Assembly (NCBI RefSeq): GCF_028743495.1
Contig: NZ_CP117968.1
Reading direction: 5' to 3' (one strand)
Source: Allobacillus halotolerans
GTDB taxonomy: Bacteria; Bacillota; Bacilli; Bacillales; Alkalibacillaceae
DNA: 64,000 bases
Part shown: piece after piece, positions 1 through 8,900 of the stretch
How positions within the stretch are numbered: position 1 is the stretch's first letter
How the letters are laid out: every line of letters begins with the position of its first letter
Notes under the pieces: generated by a model
Seen by the model: only the letters and a program-made list of their open reading frames with translations
Databases searched by the model: none
Told to the model about the DNA's origin: nothing
Position numbers and translations under genes: made by a program

Positions 1-2
1 TA

Positions 3-242
3 CATGAAGTCGATGATTTAGATCAAACCTTATCGGAAATAAAACGGATCTTAAAACCTGGCGGTAAAGCACTGTTATTGGACTGGAAAGCAAAAGAGAC
101 CGAATCAGGCCCTCCGCTTCACATTCGTATTCCTGAGAGTGATTTAATGAAAAAAGTCGAAGAGATTGGTTTTGATTTGAAGGAAGTTTCAGTTAGTGAA
201 AATCATTATGGCGTACTGGCTGAATTACCAGCTGATGAATAA
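3..242 (+). CDS. Class I SAM-dependent methyltransferase, C-terminal part
   Basis: The reading frame is open from the window edge and ends at a TAA at 240-242, giving the last 79 residues of a protein whose start lies outside. It contains an ILKPGG turn followed by a hydrophobic strand (ALLLDW), the usual arrangement just after the motif IV/V region of class I Rossmann-fold methyltransferases of the UbiE/BioC type. The substrate cannot be judged from this fragment. A strong terminator follows 6 bases after the stop, so this is the last gene of its transcript. Confidence 0.75.
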   Translation, partial: HEVDDLDQTLSEIKRILKPGGKALLLDWKAKETESGPPLHIRIPESDLMKKVEEIGFDLKEVSVSENHYGVLAELPADE

Positions 243-247
243 GCAGA

Positions 248-289
248 AAAGCAGCTTACCCGTTTATCAATCGTGTAAGCTGCTTTTTA
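248..289 (+). terminator. Intrinsic terminator of the methyltransferase gene
   Basis: A perfect 9-bp stem (GCAGCTTAC at 251-259, GTAAGCTGC at 275-283) is followed by five T. It lies directly behind the stop codon at 242. Confidence 0.85.
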
Positions 290-293
290 TGTG

Positions 294-482
294 AAGCCGT
301 TGAAAAATTGCTGGAACCCGTCGATAAATCGTGCAAAGCCGCCGAAAAACTGCGTGAACCCGCCGATAAATCGTGCAAAGCCGCCGAAAAACTGCGTGAA
401 CCCGTTGATAAATCATGCAAAGCCGCTGAAAAATAACGTCAACCCGTCGATTAACTACCTCCAGCCGCTCAATCGATCACGA
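294..482 (+). repeat. 21-bp tandem repeat array A (9 units)
   Basis: Nine successive 21-base units start at 294, 315, 336, 357, 378, 399, 420, 441 and 462. Units begin AAGCCG or AACCCG, followed by YYGAWAAA and a more variable tail. Odd and even units alternate slightly (AAGCCGCCGAAAAA versus AACCCGTCGATAAAT), suggesting growth by a 42-base double unit. The array sits between the methyltransferase terminator and the 3' end of the convergent DUF4349 gene. Because 21 is a multiple of three it keeps frames open, but the resulting peptide is not a credible protein. Confidence 0.85.
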
Positions 483-505
483 CGGTAGAAGACTAGTCTT
501 CTGAT

Positions 506-1465
506 TTACTCGTTTGAGTGACTTCTCTTCTTCGTGCGTACTTTCCACCAAATGAACCCTCCAGCAATCAGGAGTGGAATTAAAATAGGTGAAAGTCCAA
601 CTAAAAAGACTACGAATCCTGAACCGATTGTAATGAGGAAATTAACTGTATTCATAAATAAACTTTGAGCTTTTTCTCCGGTATTTAAGTCGTCCCTACC
701 TTGTAATTCGGAAACTTTCACTTGGTTTTCTTGAATATTAATCGTGATCGTTGAGAATGCAACTTGATTGTCCAGATAATCCATGCGTCCTTTAATTCGT
801 TCAATGTCTTCTTGAACAGCAGATAAATCGTTGGATATTTTCAATAAATCTTCTGTCTTTTTTGCTTGGTCCATAAATGTGAGCAATCTTTCTTCCACAG
901 CCTCTTTTGAGCGAAGCCTTGATTCTAAGTCAACGTACTCCTCACTTACGTCCTGACCATTCGAAACTTTTTCCATCACTTTAGCCGAGTTCTCTTCTGT
1001 GAATTGCATCATTTCTTCATAATGCTCTTGCGGTATACGTAGTTGGATTCGCCCATGTCGGCGTTCGCCTTCTCCTGATACGTATTCTTCAGAACTGACG
1101 ACATACCCGCCGAGCTTGGCAACTTTCGTTCGGATCGTCTCATTCATCGTTGTCAGATCATCAACTTCTACTTGTATGTGACCTGTATAAATAATCATTT
1201 GTACATCAGGAAGCTGATTTTTTACAACTTGCTCGTCTTCTTGCGCAATTTCTTGCTCGTGACTTTCTTCTGCTTCGCCCTCAAAACCGAGAGCTTTTTC
1301 TTCGGTAGCTTCATCGTTTGCCATTTTGTAACTTGCATCTTCTGCCATATCGGTATCTGCGTCGTTTAAAGCTGAAGGTGAATCACTTGAACAAGCAGTG
1401 ATAAATACAGCAAATCCAATCAGAAATAATTTTAAAGAATATCTTATCAAATGAATGACCCCCAT
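506..1465 (-). CDS. DUF4349-type membrane-anchored lipoprotein
   Basis: This 319-residue protein looks like a DUF4349 family member. It has an N-terminal signal with lipobox FITAC (Cys25), then a very acidic linker (about 26-85), a conserved central domain (VEVDDLTTMNETIRTKV onward), a coiled-coil stretch (about 175-235) and a hydrophobic C-terminal segment (about 274-307) ending in basic residues. It is therefore probably held on the outer face of the membrane at both ends. The function of the family is not established. The start is uncertain: ATG at 1465 has only a weak Shine-Dalgarno sequence, whereas a TTG at 1450 follows GGGGG at a good distance and still keeps the whole lipobox. The gene runs convergent to the methyltransferase, with array A between them. 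Confidence 0.8.
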   Translation of the reverse strand: MGVIHLIRYSLKLFLIGFAVFITACSSDSPSALNDADTDMAEDASYKMANDEATEEKALGFEGEAEESHEQEIAQEDEQVVKNQLPDVQMIIYTGHIQVEVDDLTTMNETIRTKVAKLGGYVVSSEEYVSGEGERRHGRIQLRIPQEHYEEMMQFTEENSAKVMEKVSNGQDVSEEYVDLESRLRSKEAVEERLLTFMDQAKKTEDLLKISNDLSAVQEDIERIKGRMDYLDNQVAFSTITINIQENQVKVSELQGRDDLNTGEKAQSLFMNTVNFLITIGSGFVVFLVGLSPILIPLLIAGGFIWWKVRTKKRSHSNE

Positions 1466-1575
1466 CGTCTCATTTGCAATATTAGACGTAGCTTAGGTGG
1501 AAATGTTACAACTAAATGGTTGAGGATTATTGACAAAGGGAATTCAACGAACAAAAGGGATTGGAAGGGTGCCAG

Positions 1576-2241
1576 ATGAAAAAGAGACATGTTGTACAAA
1601 TAATTCTCGTACTCCTATTTATATTATTTATATATTCATTCAATCAACGTTTATTAACAATATCACCGGAAACCATTCGGACATTTATCTATCAAGCCGG
1701 TTGGTTAGCTCCGTTGTTTTATATTGTCTTATATGCAGTTAGACCGTTCGTCCTCTTTCCAGCATCTATTTTTTCGATAGCTGGCGGACTTGCGTTTGGT
1801 GCGCTCTTTGGCTTTATTTTTGCATTAATCGGCTCGGTTGCCGGTGCTTTTACAGCTTTTATCGTCGCAAGGAGGTTTGGGCAACGGGCCATTAATGCCA
1901 AACTGAAGGGAAAGTTAGAAGATTTAAGCAACCGGTTTGAAGAGAAGGGGTTTATGTATATACTGGTTCTCCGGTTAATGCCAATCGTCAACTTTGATTT
2001 GATCAGCTACTCAGCAGGGATTTCAAAAGTTCGATTAACTGATTTCTTGAAAGCTACGACAATAGGGATTATTCCTGGAACGATTGTCTATAACTTATTG
2101 GGTTCAAGTATTGTCAGCGGCAGTCCGGTCAAAATGGCCTCGGTCGCTATTTTGTATTTCTTAATCGTTATTATTCCGTTATTATGGAGACGGACAATCA
2201 TGGAAAAAGTAGAAAAACGTAGTGAATCGAAAACAGGATAA
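1576..2241 (+). CDS. TVP38/TMEM64 (SNARE-associated/DedA-like) membrane protein
   Basis: A 221-residue integral membrane protein of the TVP38/TMEM64 family, with about five or six hydrophobic segments. The family signature is visible: VRPFVLFPASIFSIAGG followed by a glycine-rich segment (GSVAGAFTAFIVARRFG), and later RLMPIVNFDLISYSAG and the GIIPGT re-entrant motif. Bacterial relatives belong to the DedA superfamily, whose members are linked to lipid transport; the substrate of this one cannot be deduced. ATG 1576 was chosen because GGAAGGGTG stands 7-9 bases upstream; an in-frame TTG at 1561 is less convincing. Its stop codon abuts the start of the next gene, so the two are probably co-transcribed and translationally coupled. 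Confidence 0.85.
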   Translation: MKKRHVVQIILVLLFILFIYSFNQRLLTISPETIRTFIYQAGWLAPLFYIVLYAVRPFVLFPASIFSIAGGLAFGALFGFIFALIGSVAGAFTAFIVARRFGQRAINAKLKGKLEDLSNRFEEKGFMYILVLRLMPIVNFDLISYSAGISKVRLTDFLKATTIGIIPGTIVYNLLGSSIVSGSPVKMASVAILYFLIVIIPLLWRRTIMEKVEKRSESKTG

Positions 2242-2255
2242 TGGAGGAAATATGG

Positions 2256-3935
2256 ATGCAACAATTACGACAACATTTACAGCGAATCAATCAAAAGAGC
2301 TATAAAGCTTATAAAGATATTGCCAACACTTATACTTTTCCTGAGTTTCAACTCGCTATTGATTACGTACAGGGTGATCCTTTTGCGGCACCATCGAAAA
2401 TTCGGTTGATTTTCTCAAAAGAACAGTTAGGCATTGAAAGTAGCTGGTTTGAGACGAAACGAAGAAAAATTTATGTGGAAGATGTTATGAATCGTTCCGT
2501 GAATCGTGCTATTAAGCAGTCGAAAATAGCGGTACGTGGAAGCGGGAAAAGCGGAAAAGTTGAAATCGACGCTCCTGATCAAGTGATTTTAGAACGAGCG
2601 GCCGTCCAACTGACACCAAATCAGGGGACCATTTGTCTATCCATTGGATTACCAGCTAATGGGCGACGAATCAACGGGAAGGAAGCAGAAAAATTATTTT
2701 TCGATGCATTGACGAAGATCGCGAAACAGTCCGTACTTTCATTGGATAAGAAAAAAGTGATTGAAGCGATCCATCTGGCTGATCAACATGATGCTTTGCG
2801 GCAAAAAATGCATGAAGAAGGTTGGATTGCTTTTGTTGCGAACGGTTCCATTCTTCCGAGAAAGAGCGGTGTTAGTACGAAGCCGATGAATAATGCCATC
2901 CCTTTTCAAAGCCCGACAGAAAATGAGGTCTCCGTTCAACTTCCACATCGGAGTAAACCCATCAAAGGCATGGCAATTAAAAAAGGGATTACGTTAATCG
3001 TCGGTGGTGGTTTCCATGGAAAAAGTACGTTATTACAAGCACTTGAAGAAGGTGTCTATGAACATATTGCTGGTGACGGACGAGAGTTTGTTTTAACCGA
3101 TCCAACAGCGACAAAAATCCGCGCAGAAGACGGGCGAAGCATTACAGGCGTGGATATTTCACCATTTATCAATGACCTGCCAAACGGTTCATCAACTGCA
3201 AATTTTTCGACAGAAAATGCGAGTGGAAGTACGTCACAAGCAGCTAACGTTGTAGAAGCATTGGAAACGGGAGCGAATACACTTCTAATTGACGAAGATA
3301 CAACCGCAACGAATTTTATGATTCGAGATCAACGCATGCAGCAATTAGTCGCAAAAGAAAAGGAGCCGATCACACCATTTGTGCATCGAGTGAAATCTTT
3401 ATTTGATGAGAAAGGCATTTCAACGATTCTAGTCATGGGAGGATCCGGAGATTATTTCCAAGTTGCGGATGAGGTCATTATGATGGATCAATATTATCCG
3501 AAGAATGTGACGAACAAAGCGAAGGATATAGCTGGAGAGCCTTTAGGTAGTGCCAAACCATTGGAATTCCAACAAAATCGCGTACCAAACTTAGGTGGAC
3601 TGCAATCAATGCTCGGTCATAAACCAAAAGTCCAAGCAAAGGGTAAGGATACCATTTTATTCGGGAAAAATCCGATTGACCTCAGTTTAGTTGAACAAAT
3701 TGTCGATGTTTCCCAAACCAGAATGATTGCAAATGTGTTAAAATATATGGCGTTAAAGAAAACAAATGAACAGAAATCCATCTCCGAGTGGCTGGATTGG
3801 ATTGAACATCAAATAGATGAAAAAGGTTTAAGTTTCACCCAAAAGAATACAAATGAGCATCCGGGTGAGCTAGCTCGTCCACGACGGATGGAACTAGCTA
3901 GTGCGCTTAACCGGCTTCGTGAGTTAACCATGTGA
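2256..3935 (+). CDS. ABC-class ATPase domain protein (predicted P-loop ATPase)
   Basis: A soluble protein of about 559 residues resembling the 'predicted ATPase of the ABC class' family. A Walker A loop (GGGFHGKST) stands near residue 250, a Walker B-like segment (NTLLIDEDTTATNFM) near 345, and an N-terminal domain starts with QLRQHLQRIN...YKDIANTYTFPEFQLAIDYVQGD in short conserved blocks. There are no membrane segments, so it is not a transporter subunit in itself. ATG 2256 is preferred because GGAGGA (2244-2249) lies 6 bases upstream; an ATG at 2241 overlaps the previous stop and has no free ribosome site. The biological role of this family is unknown to me. queG follows 36 bases downstream. 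Confidence 0.8.
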   Translation: MQQLRQHLQRINQKSYKAYKDIANTYTFPEFQLAIDYVQGDPFAAPSKIRLIFSKEQLGIESSWFETKRRKIYVEDVMNRSVNRAIKQSKIAVRGSGKSGKVEIDAPDQVILERAAVQLTPNQGTICLSIGLPANGRRINGKEAEKLFFDALTKIAKQSVLSLDKKKVIEAIHLADQHDALRQKMHEEGWIAFVANGSILPRKSGVSTKPMNNAIPFQSPTENEVSVQLPHRSKPIKGMAIKKGITLIVGGGFHGKSTLLQALEEGVYEHIAGDGREFVLTDPTATKIRAEDGRSITGVDISPFINDLPNGSSTANFSTENASGSTSQAANVVEALETGANTLLIDEDTTATNFMIRDQRMQQLVAKEKEPITPFVHRVKSLFDEKGISTILVMGGSGDYFQVADEVIMMDQYYPKNVTNKAKDIAGEPLGSAKPLEFQQNRVPNLGGLQSMLGHKPKVQAKGKDTILFGKNPIDLSLVEQIVDVSQTRMIANVLKYMALKKTNEQKSISEWLDWIEHQIDEKGLSFTQKNTNEHPGELARPRRMELASALNRLRELTM

Positions 3936-3977
3936 AAAGCGAATAAATTCAAATGATAATAGAAAGGAGGAGTGGTC

Positions 3978-5123
3978 ATGGACTTTAATCAATTGAAACA
4001 AGAATTACTAGAATACGGGGCTGAAGTAAACATCCAAAAGATCGGATTTGCTTCTGCGGATACTTTCGATACGTTGAAGCAACGATTATTAGTTCAACAA
4101 TCGCTCGGTTATCAGTCAGGATTTGAAAAGGGTTCGATTGAAGAGCGGACCACTCCTACCAAGCTGTTACCAAAAGCACAGTCGATTATATCGATTGCGA
4201 TTGCTTATCCTTCAAGAATGAAAGATGCGCCGAAAAGCCGTAAAGGAGATCGACGCGGCTTTTTTGCCAGAGCTTCTTGGGGTAAAGATTATCATGATGT
4301 TTTGCGAGAAAAATTACGTTTATTGGAAGAATTTTTACATCAGAAGGTCGAAGGTGTCGCGACAAAAGCGATGGTTGACACCGGTGAATTGCATGATCGT
4401 GCAGTTGCTGAACGTGCGGGCGTTGGATTTGTCGGGAAAAACTGTGCTTTAATAACTGAAGAATACGGTTCCTATGTTTACTTAGGCGAACTCATTACCA
4501 ACATCCCATTTGAGCCAGATCAACCCGTCGAGGATGGGTGCGGTGATTGCAATATTTGTGTCGATGCTTGCCCGACTGGAGCTTTAGTTGAGGGAGGTCA
4601 ATTGAACGCCTCTCGCTGTATCGCGTTTCAAACATTGACGAAAAGCTTTCTACCTGATGAATTCCGTTCAAAACTAGGCAATCGTCTCTATGGCTGTGAT
4701 ACATGTCAGCTAGTTTGTCCGAAAAATAAAGGAATGGATTTTCATTTGCATGAAGAACTGGAACCAGACCCTGAACTGGTGAAACCGCGTTTGATACCAC
4801 TGTTGACAATATCGAATCGAGAATTCAGAGAAAAATTCGGCTACATGGCCGGCTCTTGGCGTGGTAAAAAACCTTTACAGCGGAACGCCATTATTGCCTT
4901 AGCGCATTACCGCGACGAAACAGCAGTTGATACGTTGAATGACTTAATGCACAAAGATCCACGACCAGTCATTCGAGGAACTGCTGCATGGGCAATTGGT
5001 AAAATTGGAACAATGGAAGCAAAAGAGCTGATTGAAGCAGCGATGAAAAAAGAGACAGATGAAGATGTTTTGGAAGAAATGAACAAAGGCATAGCATTAA
5101 CAAAACAAGAACGTGCGATATAA
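3978..5123 (+). CDS. queG: Epoxyqueuosine reductase QueG
   Basis: QueG reduces epoxyqueuosine in tRNA to queuosine, using cobalamin and two [4Fe-4S] clusters. The 381-residue protein shows the N-terminal cobalamin-binding reductase domain, the catalytic-region segment MVDTGELHDRAVAERAG, both ferredoxin-like cysteine sets (CGDCNICVDACP and GCDTCQLVCP, with a further Cys between), and a C-terminal HEAT-repeat tail (about 300-375) typical of the long QueG forms. ATG 3978 follows AAAGGAGG at 7 bases; the upstream GTG 3972 is too close to it. It probably shares a transcript with the ATPase gene. Array B begins 40 bases after its stop. Confidence 0.93.
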   Translation: MDFNQLKQELLEYGAEVNIQKIGFASADTFDTLKQRLLVQQSLGYQSGFEKGSIEERTTPTKLLPKAQSIISIAIAYPSRMKDAPKSRKGDRRGFFARASWGKDYHDVLREKLRLLEEFLHQKVEGVATKAMVDTGELHDRAVAERAGVGFVGKNCALITEEYGSYVYLGELITNIPFEPDQPVEDGCGDCNICVDACPTGALVEGGQLNASRCIAFQTLTKSFLPDEFRSKLGNRLYGCDTCQLVCPKNKGMDFHLHEELEPDPELVKPRLIPLLTISNREFREKFGYMAGSWRGKKPLQRNAIIALAHYRDETAVDTLNDLMHKDPRPVIRGTAAWAIGKIGTMEAKELIEAAMKKETDEDVLEEMNKGIALTKQERAI

Positions 5124-5162
5124 TAAAAGAGACTGCGCCAGAAGAAGGAACGAGTCGCCACA

Positions 5163-5499
5163 TTTGTCGGGCGGCTCGATACGTTTATCGAGCGGTTGGC
5201 GGCATTTGTCGAGCGTTTCGCCGGCGTTTGTTGAGCGGTTGTCGGCATTTGTCGAGCGGTTCGCGGCGTTTATTGAGCGGTTGTCGTCGTTTGTCGAGCG
5301 GTTGGCAGTGTTTATCGAGCGGTTGGCAGTGTTTATCGAGCGGTTGTCGTCGTTTATCGAGCGGTTGTCGTCGTTTGTCGAGCGGTTGTCGTCGTTTGTC
5401 GAGCGGTTGGCAGCGTTTATCGAGCGGTTGGCGGCATTTGTCGAGCGGCTCGCAGTGTTTATCGAGCGGCTCCACATGTTCACCGGGCGTCACGCCTCA
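5163..5499 (-). repeat. 21-bp tandem repeat array B (about 16 units)
   Basis: About sixteen units with 21-base spacing, on the plus strand written TTTRTCGAGCGGTT plus a variable seven bases, which is the reverse complement of the AACCGCTCGAYAAA core seen in arrays A, C and D/E. One unit (5205-5226) is 22 bases long, shifting the frame of any overlapping reading frame. The last unit (5479-5499) is degenerate. The array begins 40 bases after queG and lies upstream of the terminator at 5597. Open frames of up to 220 codons here come from the repeat period and have no family resemblance. Confidence 0.9.
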
Positions 5500-5596
5500 T
5501 TCGATGGCTGGTCTCCTGCAAATTCTTTGACGTACGCGGAGATTACAACGAAAGGCCATTCAAATCGAAAGCGACAAGATCAAAGACAGTTTAGTA

Positions 5597-5645
5597 AAAA
5601 ATCCGAACGGCGATTCATAAATATGCGAATCGGTTCGGATTTTTC
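5597..5645 (+). terminator. Long terminator hairpin behind array B
   Basis: AAAAATCCGAAC (ending at 5607) pairs with GTTCGGATTTTT (from 5633), extended by GCGATTC/GAATCG in the inner part. The A-rich left side and T-rich right side make it work in both directions. It would end transcripts coming from queG through the repeat array. Confidence 0.8.
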
Positions 5646-5767
5646 ATTAGCGAATTATTTTTCCGAAGTGGTAGTCGAGATTTCGGCTATGCTGATTGTA
5701 TGTATGCGTAAATCCCAGCCTCTTAATTTTTATTTTGAAGTGGCGACTATACGGAAGGGGGATGAAA

Positions 5768-6289
5768 ATGTCAGCTAATTCCTTGGTCATTCGAGAAATT
5801 GATTCGCCAATTGGCAAACTTGTATTAGGTGGACAGGCAAACACGCTATATTTTATTGAACACGGCTCTTTAGAGGAAAAAATGGACTGGATTGATCAAT
5901 GGAAAAATAGAAATCTACCAAAAGTCCCTTTGCATACAGATGATCAAGCGTTCCAGCAGACGATCGAGGAACTCAACCAATATTTTTTCCATCAAAATAA
6001 ATCTTTTACGACGCCAATGGTATTATTTGGAACTCCTTTTCAACAAAAGGTGTGGAAGGCACTTTGTTCCATTCCTTATGGTGAAACCGCGACGTATAAA
6101 GAAATTGCACAAAAGATCGACAACCCAAAAGCGGTCCGAGCGGTTGGCGGTGCGATTAATAAAAATCCATTATCCATTATCGTTCCATGTCATCGGGTGA
6201 TTGGTGCGAATAAAAAATTAACAGGATATCGTGGAGGATTGGACCGTAAAGAGAAACTTCTAGCAATTGAGAATGTGGATGTACAATAA
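5768..6289 (+). CDS. ogt: Methylated-DNA--protein-cysteine S-methyltransferase
   Basis: This suicide repair enzyme removes alkyl groups from O6-alkylguanine. The 173-residue protein has the C-terminal DNA-binding and catalytic domain from about residue 90 (FQQKVWKALCSIPYGETATYKEIA), with the active-site motif IVPCHRVIG, the acceptor being Cys141. The N-terminal half is the usual degenerate RNase H-like domain. ATG 5768 follows GGAAGGGGG; an ATG two codons earlier (5762) is possible. It stands alone between the terminator at 5597 and trmL. The single-domain form without an AraC-type part points to Ogt rather than Ada. Confidence 0.92.
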   Translation: MSANSLVIREIDSPIGKLVLGGQANTLYFIEHGSLEEKMDWIDQWKNRNLPKVPLHTDDQAFQQTIEELNQYFFHQNKSFTTPMVLFGTPFQQKVWKALCSIPYGETATYKEIAQKIDNPKAVRAVGGAINKNPLSIIVPCHRVIGANKKLTGYRGGLDRKEKLLAIENVDVQ

Positions 6290-6393
6290 AAGTTGTGTTG
6301 GGCGCTTTGAACAAAAATAATTACCACTGATAATTACAACATAAATTATGATATAATATTTCCGTTCAACTAAGCTTAAGAGGTGTATATATT

Positions 6394-6867
6394 ATGGGGT
6401 TACATATTGTTTTATATCAACCAGAGATTCCAGCGAATACAGGAAATATTGCTCGGACGGTGCTTGCAACAGGGACGGAGTTGCATTTGATTCGTCCACT
6501 TGGATTTTCAACTGAAGATAAAATGCTGAAGCGGGCTGGATTGGATTATTGGCATGACGTAAATATTCACTACTATGATTCGATTGAAGAATTATACGAA
6601 ACTTTCCCGACAGGCAGTTATTATTATATAGAAAACTTTGGCACCAAACATTATACTGATTATGATTTCAGTGATCGGGAAGAAGAGATATTCTTCGTAT
6701 TCGGAAGGGAAACGGACGGAATTCCGACAACATTGCTCGAAGGAAAAGAAGATCGCTGTTTGCGGATTCACATGAATGACAAGGTGCGGTCACTTAATTT
6801 GTCAAATACGGCAGCAATTATCGTATATGAAGCACTCCGCCAACAAGGTTTTCCGAATTTAACGTAA
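6394..6867 (+). CDS. trmL: tRNA (cytidine(34)-2'-O)-methyltransferase TrmL
   Basis: A compact 157-residue SPOUT-class (trefoil knot) RNA methyltransferase of the TrmL/CspR type, which methylates the wobble base ribose of certain tRNA-Leu species. It opens with IVLYQPEIPANTGNIARTVLATG and keeps the SAM-binding knot motifs FVFGRETDGIP and the C-terminal RSLNLSNTAAIIVYEALRQ. Length matches the family. AGAGGTG lies upstream of ATG 6394, and a TATAAT (6352-6357) stands about 35 bases before the start, although no clear -35 box could be found. A strong terminator follows. Confidence 0.92.
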   Translation: MGLHIVLYQPEIPANTGNIARTVLATGTELHLIRPLGFSTEDKMLKRAGLDYWHDVNIHYYDSIEELYETFPTGSYYYIENFGTKHYTDYDFSDREEEIFFVFGRETDGIPTTLLEGKEDRCLRIHMNDKVRSLNLSNTAAIIVYEALRQQGFPNLT

Positions 6868-6876
6868 GGCAAATAA

Positions 6877-6920
6877 AAACACCAGCCATCGAATCAATTT
6901 CGATGGCTGGTGTATTTTTT
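6877..6920 (+). terminator. Terminator of trmL
   Basis: A perfect 14-bp stem (6879-6892 with 6900-6913) and a 7-base loop are followed by six T. Its flanks allow termination in both directions, which fits the convergent small gene at 6932-7012. Confidence 0.9.
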
Positions 6921-6931
6921 CATAATGGAAA

Positions 6932-7012
6932 TTAGCGTTTTGCTTCATAACCTGATGCGAAGATTGAAACAAGAAATGTAATACATACGCCAATAATTAG
7001 TGCGAGATTCAT
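6932..7012 (-). CDS. 26-residue single-span membrane peptide
   Basis: The peptide begins MNLALIIGVCITFLVSIF and ends GYEAKR: one hydrophobic helix and a short basic tail. The ribosome site is strong (AAGAGGTGG ending 6 bases before the ATG at 7012), which is the main reason to believe it is a gene. It lies between trmL, whose terminator also serves this strand, and the PrkA-like gene, which diverges from it. I do not recognise a characterised family; small membrane peptides of this shape often associate with larger membrane proteins, but no partner is indicated here. Confidence 0.6.
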   Translation of the reverse strand: MNLALIIGVCITFLVSIFASGYEAKR

Positions 7013-7130
7013 GTAGCATCCACCTCTTCTTTAAGCATACTTTATGATTTGATTATAGCTGAAATTTATTCAGTTGTGAACTATAACCCAAAGAAAAGTC
7101 AAATAAAGTTCGTGAAATTCTTTACACTAT

Positions 7131-7158
7131 TCATGAAAAGAAACGATTCGCATGGAAT
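7131..7158 (+). promoter_or_regulatory. Weak SigE-like promoter candidate for the PrkA-like gene
   Basis: TCATGAA (7131-7137) and CATGGAAT (7151-7158), 13 bases apart, loosely resemble the mother-cell SigE pattern (-10 CATACAAT). Classical prkA of Bacillus is SigE-dependent, which is why it was looked for. The match is partial. Confidence 0.25.
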
Positions 7159-7194
7159 AAAGTATAGAAGAGTCTTTATTGAAGGAGGCTTACG

Positions 7195-8841
7195 ATGACA
7201 ACAGATTCGCTTACATTAGAAACATATGTTGAAGAAATATTGCAAGGAAACATTATTCCGCGGACGAGTCATGAGCGGCTTTATTTGGCGATTCAGGATG
7301 CGATGAAAAAGAATAAACATCGACAGCTCTTTGGCATGAATGAATTGTTGCAACAGTTAATCGACCGTTATTTCCGTCCTGCAGCAAAAGGTTATGATGT
7401 CCGTAAAAGGATGCTCGTGCTGGTCGGCCCGCCTGGAAGTGGGAAATCAACGTTAGTCCAATTTCTCAAAAAAGCATTGAGTGACTTTTCGACCACAGAC
7501 CAAGGAGCAGTTTATCGAATTTTGGGTTGTCCACTCAATGAAAATCCACTTCATGCACTGCCAATACCTATTCGAAATACAATTAAACGTGTTACTGGCT
7601 ACGAAGTTCGTGGTGAGCTCTCACCATTAAATTTACATAAACTTACCGTCGAATGGGAGGGTGACTGGCGAAAAATTCCTGTCGAACGAATGACAATTTC
7701 AGAAAATGAACGAAGAGGAATTGGCACTTTCCTACCAGGCGATCCACAAGTACAAGAAATTTCTGATTTAATGGGAGAGGTGGATTTTTCGACAATTACA
7801 ACTTATGGATCGCAATCCCACCCATACGCTTACCGATATGACGGAGAACTTCAAGTAGGAAATCAGGGCATTTTGGAATTGCAAGAACTGTTTAAGCTAT
7901 CGCCAAAATTGCTCTATCCATTGCTATCTGTCACAGAAGAACAGCAATATAAAATTTCCCGCCAAGCAATGATTCATAGTGACTTAATCATTATTGGTCA
8001 TAGTAATCCTGAAGATTTTCAACAAATTATGACGTCATCGGAAAATAAGCCTTTGACGAGCCGAATGATTCTCCAACGTGTTCCTTATAATCTAGATCTC
8101 AGTGAAGAGGTGAGATTATATGAAACAAAATTAACGGAAAAAGACTTATCACGTATTCAACCATTTGCTTTAGAATCACTTGCTGCTACCGTTATTTATT
8201 CCAGAATGCATTCGAGCCGGCAAGAGATCACGAAGCTTGAAAAAATTTCGCTTTATCAACATAAGCTACCTCCTTATGAATCGTTGAAACAAGAATTCAA
8301 TGAAGAAGGTATGGAAGGGTTAGATTCTAGGATTATCTTTCATATCCTTTCAATTGTAATGACGAGTCGGAAAGGGATCGTGACTGCTGAACAGTTACTC
8401 GACTTACTCTCACACGAAGTGAATACTGATCTAAGACTGCATGCGACAGAAAAAGAAAAATTTCAAACAGCAATCAAGCAAGGGAAGCGATATTTCTACA
8501 TGCAACTTGAACGCTTTCTTTTAAGGAAGTTCGCTGAGCAGGAGGAAGAATTCGTAGAAAGGATTACACAAGATTACCTCAATCGAGATAATAGAAACGA
8601 TGACGAATTTCTAACCGTTATTCATGAAAACTTCGTTCGACAAAATATGACGGTTCAGCTCAAAGATTTACCGGAAAAAGTGAGAGAATACGTCTGTCGG
8701 AAGAGTATAAAACTATGGGTGTATAAATATGGTAACTTAAGTGATTGGTATGAACGGAAATTATTGCCGAAACTTTCAAAAAAAGAACTTCAATTTCAAA
8801 CTAATTTGGAAAAAATTATTAAAAATTATACGCACAGTTAA
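7195..8841 (+). CDS. Short, divergent PrkA-family serine protein kinase/AAA protein
   Basis: The 548-residue protein follows PrkA (YeaG) through its N-terminal AAA domain: RYFRPAAKGYDVRKRM leads into a Walker A loop GPPGSGKST (78-86), then GCPLNENPLHALP, GELSPLN, GIGTFLPGDP and VDFSTITTYGSQSHPYAYRYDGEL, all positions where classical PrkA has equivalent wording. It is about 80 residues shorter than the roughly 631-residue PrkA, and the loop reads GPPGSGKST instead of GPVSGGKST. The N-terminal lead and parts of the C-terminal kinase-like domain are reduced. ATG 7195 has GAAGGAGG upstream. It is monocistronic, unlike enteric yeaG, which sits beside a DUF444 gene; a DUF444-like and a SpoVR-like gene lie further along this window. 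Kinase activity is unproven; it is probably a paralog of a standard prkA elsewhere. Confidence 0.85.
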   Translation: MTTDSLTLETYVEEILQGNIIPRTSHERLYLAIQDAMKKNKHRQLFGMNELLQQLIDRYFRPAAKGYDVRKRMLVLVGPPGSGKSTLVQFLKKALSDFSTTDQGAVYRILGCPLNENPLHALPIPIRNTIKRVTGYEVRGELSPLNLHKLTVEWEGDWRKIPVERMTISENERRGIGTFLPGDPQVQEISDLMGEVDFSTITTYGSQSHPYAYRYDGELQVGNQGILELQELFKLSPKLLYPLLSVTEEQQYKISRQAMIHSDLIIIGHSNPEDFQQIMTSSENKPLTSRMILQRVPYNLDLSEEVRLYETKLTEKDLSRIQPFALESLAATVIYSRMHSSRQEITKLEKISLYQHKLPPYESLKQEFNEEGMEGLDSRIIFHILSIVMTSRKGIVTAEQLLDLLSHEVNTDLRLHATEKEKFQTAIKQGKRYFYMQLERFLLRKFAEQEEEFVERITQDYLNRDNRNDDEFLTVIHENFVRQNMTVQLKDLPEKVREYVCRKSIKLWVYKYGNLSDWYERKLLPKLSKKELQFQTNLEKIIKNYTHS

Positions 8842-8900
8842 TTTAATTTTCTGAACATTGAAAGGCTGAGTCAAAAGTAGTGAAATTTCGACTCAAATCC

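Noticed and set aside
5163..5499. CRISPR array
   Set aside because: Spacing is 21 bases and the variable part only six to eight bases; there are no unique spacers and no cas genes. It is an ordinary short tandem repeat.
5113..5778. 220-codon reading frame and other frames across the repeat array
   Set aside because: The repeat length is a multiple of three, so several frames stay open on both strands. The peptides are pure repeats (such as FVERLSA or LSSGCRR), lack ribosome sites and change frame at a 22-base unit.
8868..8896. Terminator behind the PrkA-like gene
   Set aside because: TGAGTC/GACTCA is only a six-base stem with a long loop and no T tract. How this transcript ends remains unclear.
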